39,000 bases of DNA from a virus. Position numbers and translations under genes: made by a program. Positions within the stretch are counted from its first letter, which is position 1. The number at the start of each line of letters is the position of its first letter. Positions 16,267 to 25,132 of this stretch are shown one piece after another. The notes under the pieces were generated by a model, which ran no database searches, was not told the origin of the DNA, and was given only the letters and a program-made list of their open reading frames with translations. The stretch is from IMG/VR virus record IMGVR_UViG_3300032313_001324, positions 1 to 39,000 of that record; one strand, given 5' to 3'.

Positions 16267-17064
16267 ATGAACAAAAGAGAATTTAAATGTTCCTCAGTTA
16301 TAACAGATATGGTTGAGAACCATGGTCTAATTGGTATTAAGACTAGTTTTGAGGATGAAGGAGCTACTTTTAATGAAGTTCTTAGATTAAAAGAAATATG
16401 TAATCAAGCTAAAACTAAATTAACCCTAAAAATAGGAGGCCCAGAAGCATCAAGAGATATCCAGGATTCTTCTATAATTGGGGTAAAAGGATTAGTAGCA
16501 CCTATGGTTGAATCAGGGTTTGGATTAAGTAAATTTATTGGATCCGTTAATTCTAATTTAACTAAAGATGTTATTAACTCTTTAGAATTAATTGTTAATA
16601 TTGAAACTATTCAGGCTTATAAAAATATTGATGAAATTTTAAATGTTAAAGAAAGCAAAGAATTATATGCTATTACTGTAGGTAGGGTTGATTTTGTTTC
16701 ATCTATGGGAAAAGATAGATCATTTGTAAATTCTCCTGAGATGTTAAAAATGACTAAAGATATCTTTACTAAAGCTAAAAATATTGGTTTAACAGTTAAT
16801 TTAGGGGGAGCAATAACAACGGATTCATATGATTTTTTAAATGAGTTATATAAGGAAGGTCTTTTAGATAAATTTGAAACTAGATATGCTATTTATGATC
16901 CTTCTAAAGCATTAAAAAATTTAGGTAAAGCTTTAGCTAAAGGACAGTTATTTGAGTATGAGTGGTTAATGAATAAAAGAGAATCATATCAAAAACAATC
17001 AGATAAAGAAATTAAACGCATTCAAATGATTCAAGATCGAATAAATCAATCAACCAATATTTAA
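16267..17064 (+). CDS. HpcH/HpaI aldolase/citrate lyase-like protein
   Basis: 265 residues, TIM-barrel type. Motifs include FEDEGATFNEVLRLKEI, LKIGGPEA, GLVAPMVESGFGL (metal-site Glu), IVNIETIQAY, ITVGRVDFVSSMG and LGGAITTDSYDFL. These correspond to the HpcH/HpaI and citryl-CoA-lyase-like superfamily, which cleaves or forms C-C bonds with pyruvate or acyl-CoA enolates. The C-terminal 35 residues are Lys/Gln-rich and helical. Here it sits between the dehydratase-like and ThDP-enzyme genes. It could extend a sugar with a two- or three-carbon unit or provide the pyruvate-derived unit; this is a hypothesis. Confidence 0.7.
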   Translation: MNKREFKCSSVITDMVENHGLIGIKTSFEDEGATFNEVLRLKEICNQAKTKLTLKIGGPEASRDIQDSSIIGVKGLVAPMVESGFGLSKFIGSVNSNLTKDVINSLELIVNIETIQAYKNIDEILNVKESKELYAITVGRVDFVSSMGKDRSFVNSPEMLKMTKDIFTKAKNIGLTVNLGGAITTDSYDFLNELYKEGLLDKFETRYAIYDPSKALKNLGKALAKGQLFEYEWLMNKRESYQKQSDKEIKRIQMIQDRINQSTNI

Positions 17065-17065
17065 A

Positions 17066-17461
17066 ATGGAATATAAAGAATTGGTTTTAAAAGATGAATC
17101 AAATACTATAGCTATCGATTTTGATGGTGTTATTCATAGTTTTGAATTAGGTTATCATGATGGAACTATATATGGTACACCATTACCCGGTTCTATAGAC
17201 AGTATAAAACGTTTATATAAAAAATTCAAATTAGTTATATATACTGCTAAAGCTAAATCCGATAGACCATTAATTAATGGAAAAACAGGAATAGAATTAG
17301 TTTGGGAATGGCTAGGAAAATACAATATTGATTCGTATATTTCTGAAGTAACAGCAGAAAAACCTAGAGCAATTTGTTATATTGATGATAAAGCCATTAG
17401 GTTTGTTAACTGGGATCAAACATTAAATGAATTATTAGATTTTACCGATGAAAGTTTCTGA
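17066..17461 (+). CDS. HAD-superfamily phosphatase-like protein
   Basis: A 131-residue compact HAD fold. Motif I is IAIDFDGVIH with both aspartates. Motif II is VIYTAKA (Thr), and Lys plus acidic motif III/IV are in EKPRAICYIDDKAI. Such small HADs remove phosphate from sugars or nucleotides. It overlaps the next gene by 14 bases and follows the aldolase gene by one base, so it belongs to the cassette. The substrate is not known. Confidence 0.8.
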   Translation: MEYKELVLKDESNTIAIDFDGVIHSFELGYHDGTIYGTPLPGSIDSIKRLYKKFKLVIYTAKAKSDRPLINGKTGIELVWEWLGKYNIDSYISEVTAEKPRAICYIDDKAIRFVNWDQTLNELLDFTDESF

Positions 17462-19181
17462 TTTAGTTATAAAATTTTTAGAAGATAAAAACGTATCTCA
17501 TGTTTTTACAGTATCCGGAGGCGGTTCTATGCATTTGGTCGATTCATTAGGTAAAGCTGAAAAACTAAAATATGTTTGTGTTCATCATGAACAAGTAGCT
17601 GCTATGGCTGTAGAGGGTTTTTATAGATTAAAAGAAGAGGTTAGTGCAGCTATTGTAACAACAGGGCCTGGAGGTACTAATACATTAACTGGTGTATTAG
17701 GATGTTGGTTAGATAGTATACCCTCAATTTTTATCTCAGGCCAAGTAAATTTATCCCAAACTTCAAAAGATACAGGTTGTAGACAAATAGGTGATCAAGA
17801 ATTTGATATTGTGTCTACAGTAAAAAGTATGACTAAATATGCTGTAATGATTAAAAATAAAAATGATATTTTATATGAATTAGAAAAAGCATATGAATTA
17901 GCTACTACCGGAAGACCTGGACCAGTTTGGATAGATATTCCTTTAGATATTCAAGGGGAAAATGTTGAATTAGAATTATTGAAAAAACATTGGTCTTTTA
18001 ATGAAAAATTATCTCCTACTAAAAAAGAACTTAATAAATTCTATGAATTATTAAATTTATCTAAAAAACCTTTATTTGTTGTTGGAAATGGTATTCGTTT
18101 ATCTAAAAGTTATGAATTATTTAATAACTTACTTAAACAATCAAATATTCCCGCATTAACAGGAGTACATTCTGGAGTAGATTGTATTGATAATACTTAT
18201 GAATATTACGCTGGAAGAATTGGGGTTTTAGGTCAAATTACTTCAAATACTATAGTTCAAGAAGCAGATCTATTAATTATATTAGGTAGTAGACTTAATA
18301 TAAAAACAACTGGATATAACATCCCAGGATTTGCTCCAAATGCTAAAAAAATATTTGTTGATATTGATATCAATGAAATAGACAAGCATAAATTTAAAAT
18401 AGATTTAGGTATAGTTTCTGATTTGAATGAATTTTTAAAAAATTTACAAATAGAAAACCTAAATATTAATGAATGGCGAAATTTTGTTAAACAAGAAAGA
18501 ACTAAACAGGTTTATTTTTATCCTAAACATAAGAATATGGAAAAATACGCTAGTGCTTATTATTTTTCTCATAAATTAAATCAATATACCGGTAATAAAC
18601 CCATTATTACTAGTGATGGTTCTGCCCACGTAGTAATATTACAAACATTTACCTTAAAAAAAGACCAACGTTTATTTACAAATGTAGGTTGTGCTAGTAT
18701 GGGATATGGTTTACCCGCAGCTATTGGGGCGGCTTTTTCTAATAATAAAGAAGATGTAATTTGTATTGAAGGAGATGGTAGTTTACAAATGAATATTCAA
18801 GAATTACAAACTTTATTTCATTATAATCTACCTGTTAAATTGTTTGTTATTAATAATGATGGTTATTTATCTATTAAAATTACTCAAGAAAACTTTTTTA
18901 ACGGTAGAGAAGTAGCTTCTGGAAAAAATAGTGGAATTAGTTTCCCTAATTTAGAAAAATTATGTACAGCTTATGGTTTACCGTATGTTAGTATAACTCA
19001 TAATGATCAAATGGATGAAAAAATCCAACAAACACTTAACACTTCTGGCCCTATTGTATGTGAATTGTTTACATATCCTTATGAAAAACATGAACCAAAA
19101 GTAGTTCATAAAGGAATGGATGCTAATGGAAAAATTATTCCTGGACAATTAACTGATATGTTTATATCTGAAGAATTTTAA
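17448..19181 (+). CDS. ThDP-dependent enzyme, acetolactate-synthase-like
   Basis: 577 residues with the three-domain pyruvate-oxidase/acetolactate-synthase architecture. The N-terminal domain has HHEQVAAMAVEGF, where E48 is the cofactor-activating glutamate, and TTGPGGTNTLTGV. A middle Rossmann domain follows. The C-terminal ThDP motif begins at IEGDGSLQMN (GDG at 442-444) and ends in the NND loop. Such enzymes condense pyruvate-derived acetyl units with ketones or aldehydes. In bacterial polysaccharide loci a homologue, YerE, adds a two-carbon branch to a 4-keto-3,6-dideoxy sugar. The adjacent 3-dehydratase-like gene makes this the best guess. It is too divergent to assign as a classical branched-chain amino acid enzyme. 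Confidence 0.85.
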   Translation: MKVSDLVIKFLEDKNVSHVFTVSGGGSMHLVDSLGKAEKLKYVCVHHEQVAAMAVEGFYRLKEEVSAAIVTTGPGGTNTLTGVLGCWLDSIPSIFISGQVNLSQTSKDTGCRQIGDQEFDIVSTVKSMTKYAVMIKNKNDILYELEKAYELATTGRPGPVWIDIPLDIQGENVELELLKKHWSFNEKLSPTKKELNKFYELLNLSKKPLFVVGNGIRLSKSYELFNNLLKQSNIPALTGVHSGVDCIDNTYEYYAGRIGVLGQITSNTIVQEADLLIILGSRLNIKTTGYNIPGFAPNAKKIFVDIDINEIDKHKFKIDLGIVSDLNEFLKNLQIENLNINEWRNFVKQERTKQVYFYPKHKNMEKYASAYYFSHKLNQYTGNKPIITSDGSAHVVILQTFTLKKDQRLFTNVGCASMGYGLPAAIGAAFSNNKEDVICIEGDGSLQMNIQELQTLFHYNLPVKLFVINNDGYLSIKITQENFFNGREVASGKNSGISFPNLEKLCTAYGLPYVSITHNDQMDEKIQQTLNTSGPIVCELFTYPYEKHEPKVVHKGMDANGKIIPGQLTDMFISEEF

Positions 19182-19190
19182 TAAAAAAAT

Positions 19191-19952
19191 ATGATACTAT
19201 ATAAAAAGCAAACTAATTTAAATTCATTTTTTCAAAAATCAACCCCCACATTATCAGACTTAGCTAATAAATTTGAAACTGATAAAGGTACAGAAAACTC
19301 TTTAAATTTATCCTGGGGGAAGGATTATCCTCATCATTCATGTATGCATTACACAAAAACGTATGAAAAATATATGGAAATAAAAAGAAATGATGAAATT
19401 TCTATGTTAGAAATAGGTGTGTGTGATAAAAGATTTCCTTATGCTTCGATTAAAATGTGGATGAGTTATTTTAAAAATATTGATTTATATGCTGTTGATA
19501 ATTTTTGGGGACACACAGTTGAAGATAAATTAACAGATATAAAGGACATTAATAATAATGGAGTAAATTTTATCTATGCTGATCAAGGTAGTTTTAATGA
19601 TTGGGATGAAATTAATCATTGCTATCCAAATAAATTTGATTTTATTGTTGAAGATGGAAGTCATTGGCCTAATCATATGATGATTAGTTTATGGAAATCT
19701 ATTAATATAATTAAAAAAGATGGTTATTTTTTTATGGAAGATATACAAAATCCATTAAAGTCTAGAGGTTGGTTTAAATATGATAATTCTTTACTAGCTC
19801 AAGAACTATTAGAAACTTTAGCTACAAATAAATTAGAGTCTAGTTTTTTAAATACTCAACAAAATCAAGACATACAAAATAATTATGATTTAGTTGAATT
19901 AGTATTAGACCCTAATAAAGTTAATTATTTAGCAGTGTTTAAAAAGAAATGA
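19191..19952 (+). CDS. class I SAM methyltransferase (TylF/macrocin O-methyltransferase-like)
   Basis: 253 residues. DLANKFETDKGTEN, EISMLEIGVCD and IKMWMSYFKNIDLYAVD match the SAM-binding part of the O-methyltransferase group that includes TylF-type and macrocin methyltransferases. DFIVEDGSHWPNHM is the acidic metal/substrate motif. A sugar hydroxyl is the likely target in this cluster. Its 3' end overlaps the epimerase gene (ATGA). Confidence 0.78.
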   Translation: MILYKKQTNLNSFFQKSTPTLSDLANKFETDKGTENSLNLSWGKDYPHHSCMHYTKTYEKYMEIKRNDEISMLEIGVCDKRFPYASIKMWMSYFKNIDLYAVDNFWGHTVEDKLTDIKDINNNGVNFIYADQGSFNDWDEINHCYPNKFDFIVEDGSHWPNHMMISLWKSINIIKKDGYFFMEDIQNPLKSRGWFKYDNSLLAQELLETLATNKLESSFLNTQQNQDIQNNYDLVELVLDPNKVNYLAVFKKK

Positions 19953-20719
19953 AAATTTTAATAACTGGGGCTAATGGTTATATAGGTAAAACTTTATATA
20001 ACTCTTTAAATACAAAGTACGATGTAATACCTTTGTCTAGAAAAGAATTAGACGTAACCAATTTAAAACAAGTTAAAGATTATTTAAAACATAAATATTT
20101 TGATGTTGTTATACATTGTGCTGTTGAAGGCGGTCTTAGATTAGAACCAGAACATTCTTATATCCTGGATAGTAATTTGAAAATGTATTATAATTTATTG
20201 GAATGTAAAGATCATTTTAATAAATTTTTCTATTTTGGCTCTGGGGCTGAAGAGCAGGATACATTTTATGGGTTAAGTAAAAAAGTACTAAACCAATCTA
20301 TCCAGGATAAAGATAATTTTCATAACGTAAGAATATTTGCTGTATTTGATGAAAACGAATTAGAATCTAAATTTGTTAAAACAAACATTTATAATTATAT
20401 TACCCGAAAAGATGTACAAATATTTCAAAATAAATACATGGATTTTTTCTATATGGATGATTTAATTACACTAATGAATTATTGTATTACAACTAATAAT
20501 TTGCCAAAAGAAATAAATTGTAGTTATAATTATTCTCCTACGTTATATGATGTTGCTCAAATTATTAACAATTTAAGTGATTATAAAGTAAATATTAATA
20601 TAGAAGAATGGGGTATGGCTCCAATATTTAATGGTAGTTTTACTGATTTAGGATTAACTTATATTGGATTAGAACAAGGTATAAAGAATGTTTATAATAA
20701 ATTAAAATATGAATATTAA
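19949..20719 (+). CDS. NAD-dependent epimerase/reductase (extended SDR)
   Basis: 256 residues. GANGYIGKT (residues 7-15) is the Rossmann GxxGxxG motif of extended short-chain dehydrogenases, and FYGLSKK provides the catalytic YxxxK pair. The serine upstream of it in FFYFGSGAEE fits the active-site Ser. It would epimerise or reduce a nucleotide-keto sugar. In the yersiniose and colitose pathways a reductase of this class completes the sugar. It is shorter than dTDP-glucose dehydratases. Confidence 0.8.
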   Translation: MKILITGANGYIGKTLYNSLNTKYDVIPLSRKELDVTNLKQVKDYLKHKYFDVVIHCAVEGGLRLEPEHSYILDSNLKMYYNLLECKDHFNKFFYFGSGAEEQDTFYGLSKKVLNQSIQDKDNFHNVRIFAVFDENELESKFVKTNIYNYITRKDVQIFQNKYMDFFYMDDLITLMNYCITTNNLPKEINCSYNYSPTLYDVAQIINNLSDYKVNINIEEWGMAPIFNGSFTDLGLTYIGLEQGIKNVYNKLKYEY

Positions 20720-21632
20720 AATATTAATCCATGTAATGCCATGGGATATCGATTATGCCTTATTAATGTTTACTCAATTAAAAAAATCCAAATATTATCT
20801 TCCAAAAGATGTTAATATTATTTTAGATATTGAATTAAATTTAACAAGTTATTTATACAATTGGGAAGAAAGTAAATTATCTAAAGATTATTTTATTGAT
20901 AAGTTTAATACTTTACTTTTATTACTAGGTGACTATAAAGTAAATACTTTTATATATGAGGGAAATGAATTATATGGCCATTTTGACCACCAGAAAAAAT
21001 TTATATCACCCGACACTGATTACTATATGGGTATATGCCCTGATATTTATTTTAGTGAATATGCCTTAACATATTTAATAGAATCAGCAAAACAAATAAC
21101 TAATAAATATTTTGTTATTACTCCTCAAGTACATAAGGTAGGTGATGATGATTGGGATAGAATTGTAGATCCAAAATATTTAGATGTTCCTTATTCGGAT
21201 TATTTAAAAGTAGATATCTTTGATATAAGATATAATAATAAAATAGATAATCAAGAAAGATATTTAGAACCATTACATAAAAGTAAATTCGCTGGTTGGT
21301 TTGATTTATATAGTAAATCTTTTTATGAAGAATTATGTCCTGTTCAAAAAGAATGGAATGGATATGGCCCTTGGGATTATTACTCTATGGTAATAACTGA
21401 TTATTGTAAATCTAAAGGAGTAGATGTTCAACAATATGTTTTAAGAGGAGAAACAATATGGATGTACCCATCAGGACCATTATTGGAAAATGGGGCTAAT
21501 GGTTTTACTCAGTATTACAGAGATAGATTAAAAACAAACATTGTACCTAATCAAAGAGAAGAATTTGAATCTAAGATTGAAGAATATGTTAATAAAACCC
21601 TTATAGACCTAAAAAATAAAAATATCATTTAA
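20709..21632 (+). CDS. probable GT-A-fold glycosyltransferase, 307 aa
   Basis: The start overlaps the epimerase gene by 11 bases. Landmarks are SPDTDYYMGICPDIYFSEYAL, with a DxD-like acidic element, and FAGWFDLYSKSFYEEL. WNGYGPWDYYSMV and YVLRGETIWMYPSGPL suggest an acceptor/donor-site region shared with phage and bacterial GT2-type enzymes. I recognise a glycosyltransferase style rather than a named family; it could also be a sugar-binding or other transferase. It lies in a run of transferase genes, and its stop overlaps the next ATG by one base. Confidence 0.55.
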   Translation: MNIKILIHVMPWDIDYALLMFTQLKKSKYYLPKDVNIILDIELNLTSYLYNWEESKLSKDYFIDKFNTLLLLLGDYKVNTFIYEGNELYGHFDHQKKFISPDTDYYMGICPDIYFSEYALTYLIESAKQITNKYFVITPQVHKVGDDDWDRIVDPKYLDVPYSDYLKVDIFDIRYNNKIDNQERYLEPLHKSKFAGWFDLYSKSFYEELCPVQKEWNGYGPWDYYSMVITDYCKSKGVDVQQYVLRGETIWMYPSGPLLENGANGFTQYYRDRLKTNIVPNQREEFESKIEEYVNKTLIDLKNKNII

Positions 21633-23050
21633 TGAAAAAAGAATTAGTTATAGCAGCCTACGATAGAGATTATAGTTGGATTAATAATCTTAATGAGGAT
21701 GTTCTAGTTACAGTATATAGAAAAGGTGATAATCCTTTACTTAAAGATGAAATATTGATTAATCCAAATGTTGGAAGAGATGTTCATACTTTTTTTTATC
21801 ATTTGTATAATAAATACGAAACACTATCTGATGTTACTTTTTTTAGCCAAGATTATCCTTTTGATCATGTACACAATTATGTTGATATTATAAATGGGGA
21901 TAAAACCCTATGGAATCAACAAGCAAGACAAAATATAGATGGATGTTGGTTTTTTTCACACTATGATTTTGTATTATGTAACAAAACAGGAGCCCCTCAC
22001 CATCCTGGGGTAGGATTAGATATACTTGATTTAGAAAAATTATGGAATGACATATTTCAAATTCCTTGTCCCTCAAATATCGTATTCCCATCAGCCGGTC
22101 ATTTTGCTATTTCGAAAGAACATGCCCATATTTTTCCAAAAGAATTTTATAAAAAAATAGTAGATATACTTGAAACCCAACCTAATTCCCCATGGGAACT
22201 TGAACGTTTAGAACCTTATATTTTTTTTAACCCATCAACATTAAAATCTTTTCCTAAAAAGAATGCTATAGTTATACCAGCTTATAATAATTTACAAACA
22301 CATGAACAATATAAAAAGTGTATTTCAACATGGGAATTTTATTGTAAAAAACATAATATAGATTTTCATATAATAGAAGGAGAAAAATATTATACAGATT
22401 TTCCTGACTATGCTGCTATGTGTTATGATAGATGGATAGACATCAATTTTCTTATTTCAGAATATGATAGAATAACCTTTGTCGATGCTGATACTTTTAT
22501 AAGATGGGATTCACCTGATATGAATAAGATTTTTGAAGAAAATAACCTAGATATAGTAGTTGTTCCTGACCAAGGTGGACCTCAAACCGCACAATACCAT
22601 ATTAATCAATGGTTAGGTTTTAAACCTAATGTTTTTTCTTTTATAAAGAATTATTTTAATGCTGGGTTTGTTTCTATGAAAACACACCACTTCCATAAAC
22701 TTCAAGAACAAATAGTTTTATATAAAGATTATTATTATACTCATAAAGATATTGAAGGTCATGTAAAAGGTATTGGTAAAAAAGGAGGAGTAAGGATTGA
22801 TGCTATGGATCAAACAGCGGTTAATATAATTTTACAAGAATTATTTCCATATAACATTACATTCATTCAAAAAGATTTTAATTGTCAAGTACCCTATCTG
22901 TTTAATGGAGATGAAGATTTTAGAAATAATTACTCTAGCTTTAAATGGTTAAATGAGGGTTATATATTCCACCTAGGATCTAGTACATTAGCGTATATGA
23001 ATCTAGTAAATGAGTTTTGGTCGTACTTTAACGAAAATTATAATTATTAA
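21632..23050 (+). CDS. DUF3431-glycosyltransferase fusion protein
   Basis: 472 residues, two parts. The first about 110 residues match the DUF3431 style: VIAAYDRDYSWINNL, the invariant NVGRDVHTFFYHLYN and VTFFSQDYPFDH. The second part (from about residue 210) is a GT8/GT-A-like glycosyltransferase. It has KNAIVIPAYNN, DRITFVDADTFIRWD (DxD), MDQTAVNIIL and a closing IFHLGSST. DUF3431 often accompanies glycan genes and is likely sugar-active. Joining it to a GT in one phage protein is unusual. The protein follows the 20709 gene with a one-base overlap. Confidence 0.7.
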   Translation: MKKELVIAAYDRDYSWINNLNEDVLVTVYRKGDNPLLKDEILINPNVGRDVHTFFYHLYNKYETLSDVTFFSQDYPFDHVHNYVDIINGDKTLWNQQARQNIDGCWFFSHYDFVLCNKTGAPHHPGVGLDILDLEKLWNDIFQIPCPSNIVFPSAGHFAISKEHAHIFPKEFYKKIVDILETQPNSPWELERLEPYIFFNPSTLKSFPKKNAIVIPAYNNLQTHEQYKKCISTWEFYCKKHNIDFHIIEGEKYYTDFPDYAAMCYDRWIDINFLISEYDRITFVDADTFIRWDSPDMNKIFEENNLDIVVVPDQGGPQTAQYHINQWLGFKPNVFSFIKNYFNAGFVSMKTHHFHKLQEQIVLYKDYYYTHKDIEGHVKGIGKKGGVRIDAMDQTAVNIILQELFPYNITFIQKDFNCQVPYLFNGDEDFRNNYSSFKWLNEGYIFHLGSSTLAYMNLVNEFWSYFNENYNY

Positions 23051-23061
23051 ATATAATAAAC

Positions 23062-23631
23062 ATGGCACATAAAGAACAAATAGATTATGTAAATAGGGTT
23101 AAAGATAAATTCCCTACATTTTTTCAAAAACAAAAAGTTTTGGGAATTGGAACATTTAATGTCTGTGGGACAGAGGATCAATTTTTTAATGATTGTAATT
23201 ACCAAGGGTTAGACCTAGGACCTGGCCCCGGAGTAGATATTGTTTGCCCTGCTCAGGATTACGATGCTCCTGATAACTCATACGATGTTATTATTTCATG
23301 TGAATGTTTTGAGCATAACCCCTTTTATAAGGAAACTATCCAAAATGCTTATAGAATACTTAAACCTGGGGGGATGTTTTTATTCACTTGTGCTACCATA
23401 GGAAGACCTATCCATGGTACCGCTTCTTTAGAGGAAGAAAGCAAGAAAAAGTTTCCAAAATGGAAAACAATGCCTAATGTTGTAAAAGAAAACTGGGATA
23501 ATGATTATTATAAGAATTTAACCGAAGAAGATATTAGAGAATGTATAGATATAGATAATTCATTTAGTGAGTATGAATTTGAAGTAGAAACTAATCACTG
23601 TGACCTTTTTTTTCATGGTTTTAAGAAATGA
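23062..23631 (+). CDS. SAM-dependent methyltransferase (Methyltransf_11-like)
   Basis: 189 residues. The SAM pocket is in QKVLGIGTFNVCGT and LDLGPGPGVDIVC, then SYDVIISCECFEHNP and YRILKPGGMFLFTCAT. It lacks a target-recognition domain for DNA, so a sugar or lipid-linked precursor is the likely substrate. It overlaps the next glycosyltransferase by four bases. Confidence 0.85.
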   Translation: MAHKEQIDYVNRVKDKFPTFFQKQKVLGIGTFNVCGTEDQFFNDCNYQGLDLGPGPGVDIVCPAQDYDAPDNSYDVIISCECFEHNPFYKETIQNAYRILKPGGMFLFTCATIGRPIHGTASLEEESKKKFPKWKTMPNVVKENWDNDYYKNLTEEDIRECIDIDNSFSEYEFEVETNHCDLFFHGFKK

Positions 23632-24539
23632 TATCTTTAATAATTCCTGCTACTAGTGGTAATAAAAAATACACAGATAATATTTTAAAAAATATTAATG
23701 AAATTTATCCTAATGTTGAAGTTATTATTGAAGTAAATGATCATTTATCTTTAGCGGATAATTATAATAATGCGGTATCTAAGGCTAGTGGAGATAAAAT
23801 AATTTTATTACATAATGATATGATTATTAAACCCGGTTTCATTGAAACAATGAATAAACATATCACCAAAGGCAGAATAACCACATACACAAGAATAGAA
23901 CCACCAATATACCCCGATATATACCCAGGTAAAGAGCTATTAGATTGCGGACGAGACTTAGAAACATTTGATAAAAATAAATTTTTAGACTTTAATGTAG
24001 ATGAAAGTTTAAGTGATGGTGGATCACAATTATTTTTTGGATGTATGAAAGAAGATTATATTGGATTAGATAATAAAACTTTTTGTCCACCACAAATGTG
24101 GTGTTCTGATGATGATCTTCATTTAAGATATAAATTGGCAGGATTTGAACATAAAGTGAGTTCTGCTCATGTTTATCACTTTGTAAGTAAAACTTCTCGA
24201 GTTGGAAATTATCAAGAAATTGAACAACAATCTAATATAAATTTTATTAAAAAATGGGGGTTTAGAAATTCCATCTATAATGTAGTTTATAATAAAAAAT
24301 GTATTATAAATAATAGTAATGATGGATTAAATGAATCTATAAATTGGTGGTTTAATGGAGGAGAAGATATTATTGTTGAAATTGACGGTAATACTTTTAC
24401 TCAACAAGATTATACCTATATCCAGCAGCTTAATGATATAATAAAAGAAAACAATGATATAGGTACTTTTGAGTTGGGGAATATTAAAGTAACAGTAAAT
24501 AAATTAGATGAACAACAACATAAATATATCAAATTATGA
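23628..24539 (+). CDS. glycosyltransferase, GT2-like
   Basis: 303 residues. The N-terminus ISLIIPATSGNKKYTDNIL and the LLHNDMIIKPGF region (with an Asn-Asp-Met in place of the usual DxD) fit family 2. SDDDLHLRYKLAGFEHKV is the conserved acidic acceptor-side motif. The last 60 residues are polar and Gln/Asn-rich. It is the last recognisable enzyme of the island. Confidence 0.78.
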   Translation: MISLIIPATSGNKKYTDNILKNINEIYPNVEVIIEVNDHLSLADNYNNAVSKASGDKIILLHNDMIIKPGFIETMNKHITKGRITTYTRIEPPIYPDIYPGKELLDCGRDLETFDKNKFLDFNVDESLSDGGSQLFFGCMKEDYIGLDNKTFCPPQMWCSDDDLHLRYKLAGFEHKVSSAHVYHFVSKTSRVGNYQEIEQQSNINFIKKWGFRNSIYNVVYNKKCIINNSNDGLNESINWWFNGGEDIIVEIDGNTFTQQDYTYIQQLNDIIKENNDIGTFELGNIKVTVNKLDEQQHKYIKL

Positions 24540-24697
24540 AGTACGGATTTTATTTTAAAAATAGCAAAAAACAAGAAATAATAGGTAAAACCGAAGATTT
24601 ATCTAGATTAAGTGCGGCAATGTATTTTGCGGGAATGAAAAATTTACCATTAAGAGAATTTTTAAAGGTATTTGGTGTAAAAACAATATTAAGATGA
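24536..24697 (+). CDS. hypothetical protein, 53 aa
   Basis: Starts in an ATGA overlap with the last glycosyltransferase and overlaps the next gene by four bases in the same way. The product, MKYGFYFKNSKKQE..., has helices DLSRLSAAMYFAGM and LREFLKVFGVKTIL, so it is small, basic and helical. No family is recognised. Coupled overlaps on both sides are good evidence that it is translated. Confidence 0.68.
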   Translation: MKYGFYFKNSKKQEIIGKTEDLSRLSAAMYFAGMKNLPLREFLKVFGVKTILR

Positions 24698-25113
24698 AAA
24701 TGGGAAACTTTGGAAAAAACTTAAACATAAAAAAACGAGAAATTAAATCTCCTAAACAAAATGCTAAATCAAAATTTGTAACAATTGTTTCAACCTTTGA
24801 TTCTTTAGATAAACGTTCTATGGAAGTTGAAGCATTTGGGATCGAGTTATCAGATTATGAGGATGCTCATTTTTCATTAATTGAAAGTCTGATATTTGAA
24901 ATATATGGTGAATGGAAAACTCAATTAGTAATGTGGTATGTTTACGAACGTATGGATGAAGAAGGTAATTTACTTCCATTACTTGTCAGTGATATTGAAG
25001 AGGGTGAGGAGGAGGATGATGAGGATGAGGAAGATGGGGAAGAGGTATTCATTGAAACTCCTGAACAACTATATGATTTCATCAAACAAATAGAAAAAAC
25101 AACAAAAAAATAA
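24694..25113 (+). CDS. acidic hypothetical protein, 139 aa
   Basis: Start in an ATGA overlap. A basic first 25 residues (KKREIKSPKQNAKSK) lead to a structured middle (SMEVEAFGIELSDYEDAHF, MWYVYERMDEEGNLLPLL). Residues about 105-125 then hold a run of Glu and Asp. Such charge blocks are common in phage proteins that bind positively charged partners. No family is recognised. A box resembling a -7 element (TATATTTA, 25120-25127) follows but has no clear -33. Confidence 0.68.
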   Translation: MKMGNFGKNLNIKKREIKSPKQNAKSKFVTIVSTFDSLDKRSMEVEAFGIELSDYEDAHFSLIESLIFEIYGEWKTQLVMWYVYERMDEEGNLLPLLVSDIEEGEEEDDEDEEDGEEVFIETPEQLYDFIKQIEKTTKK

Positions 25114-25132
25114 AAGTTATATATTTAAAATT

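Noticed and set aside
17448-19181. Branched-chain amino acid acetolactate synthase
   Set aside because: No regulatory subunit gene or other ilv genes lie nearby and the context is sugar biosynthesis; a sugar-branching role fits better.
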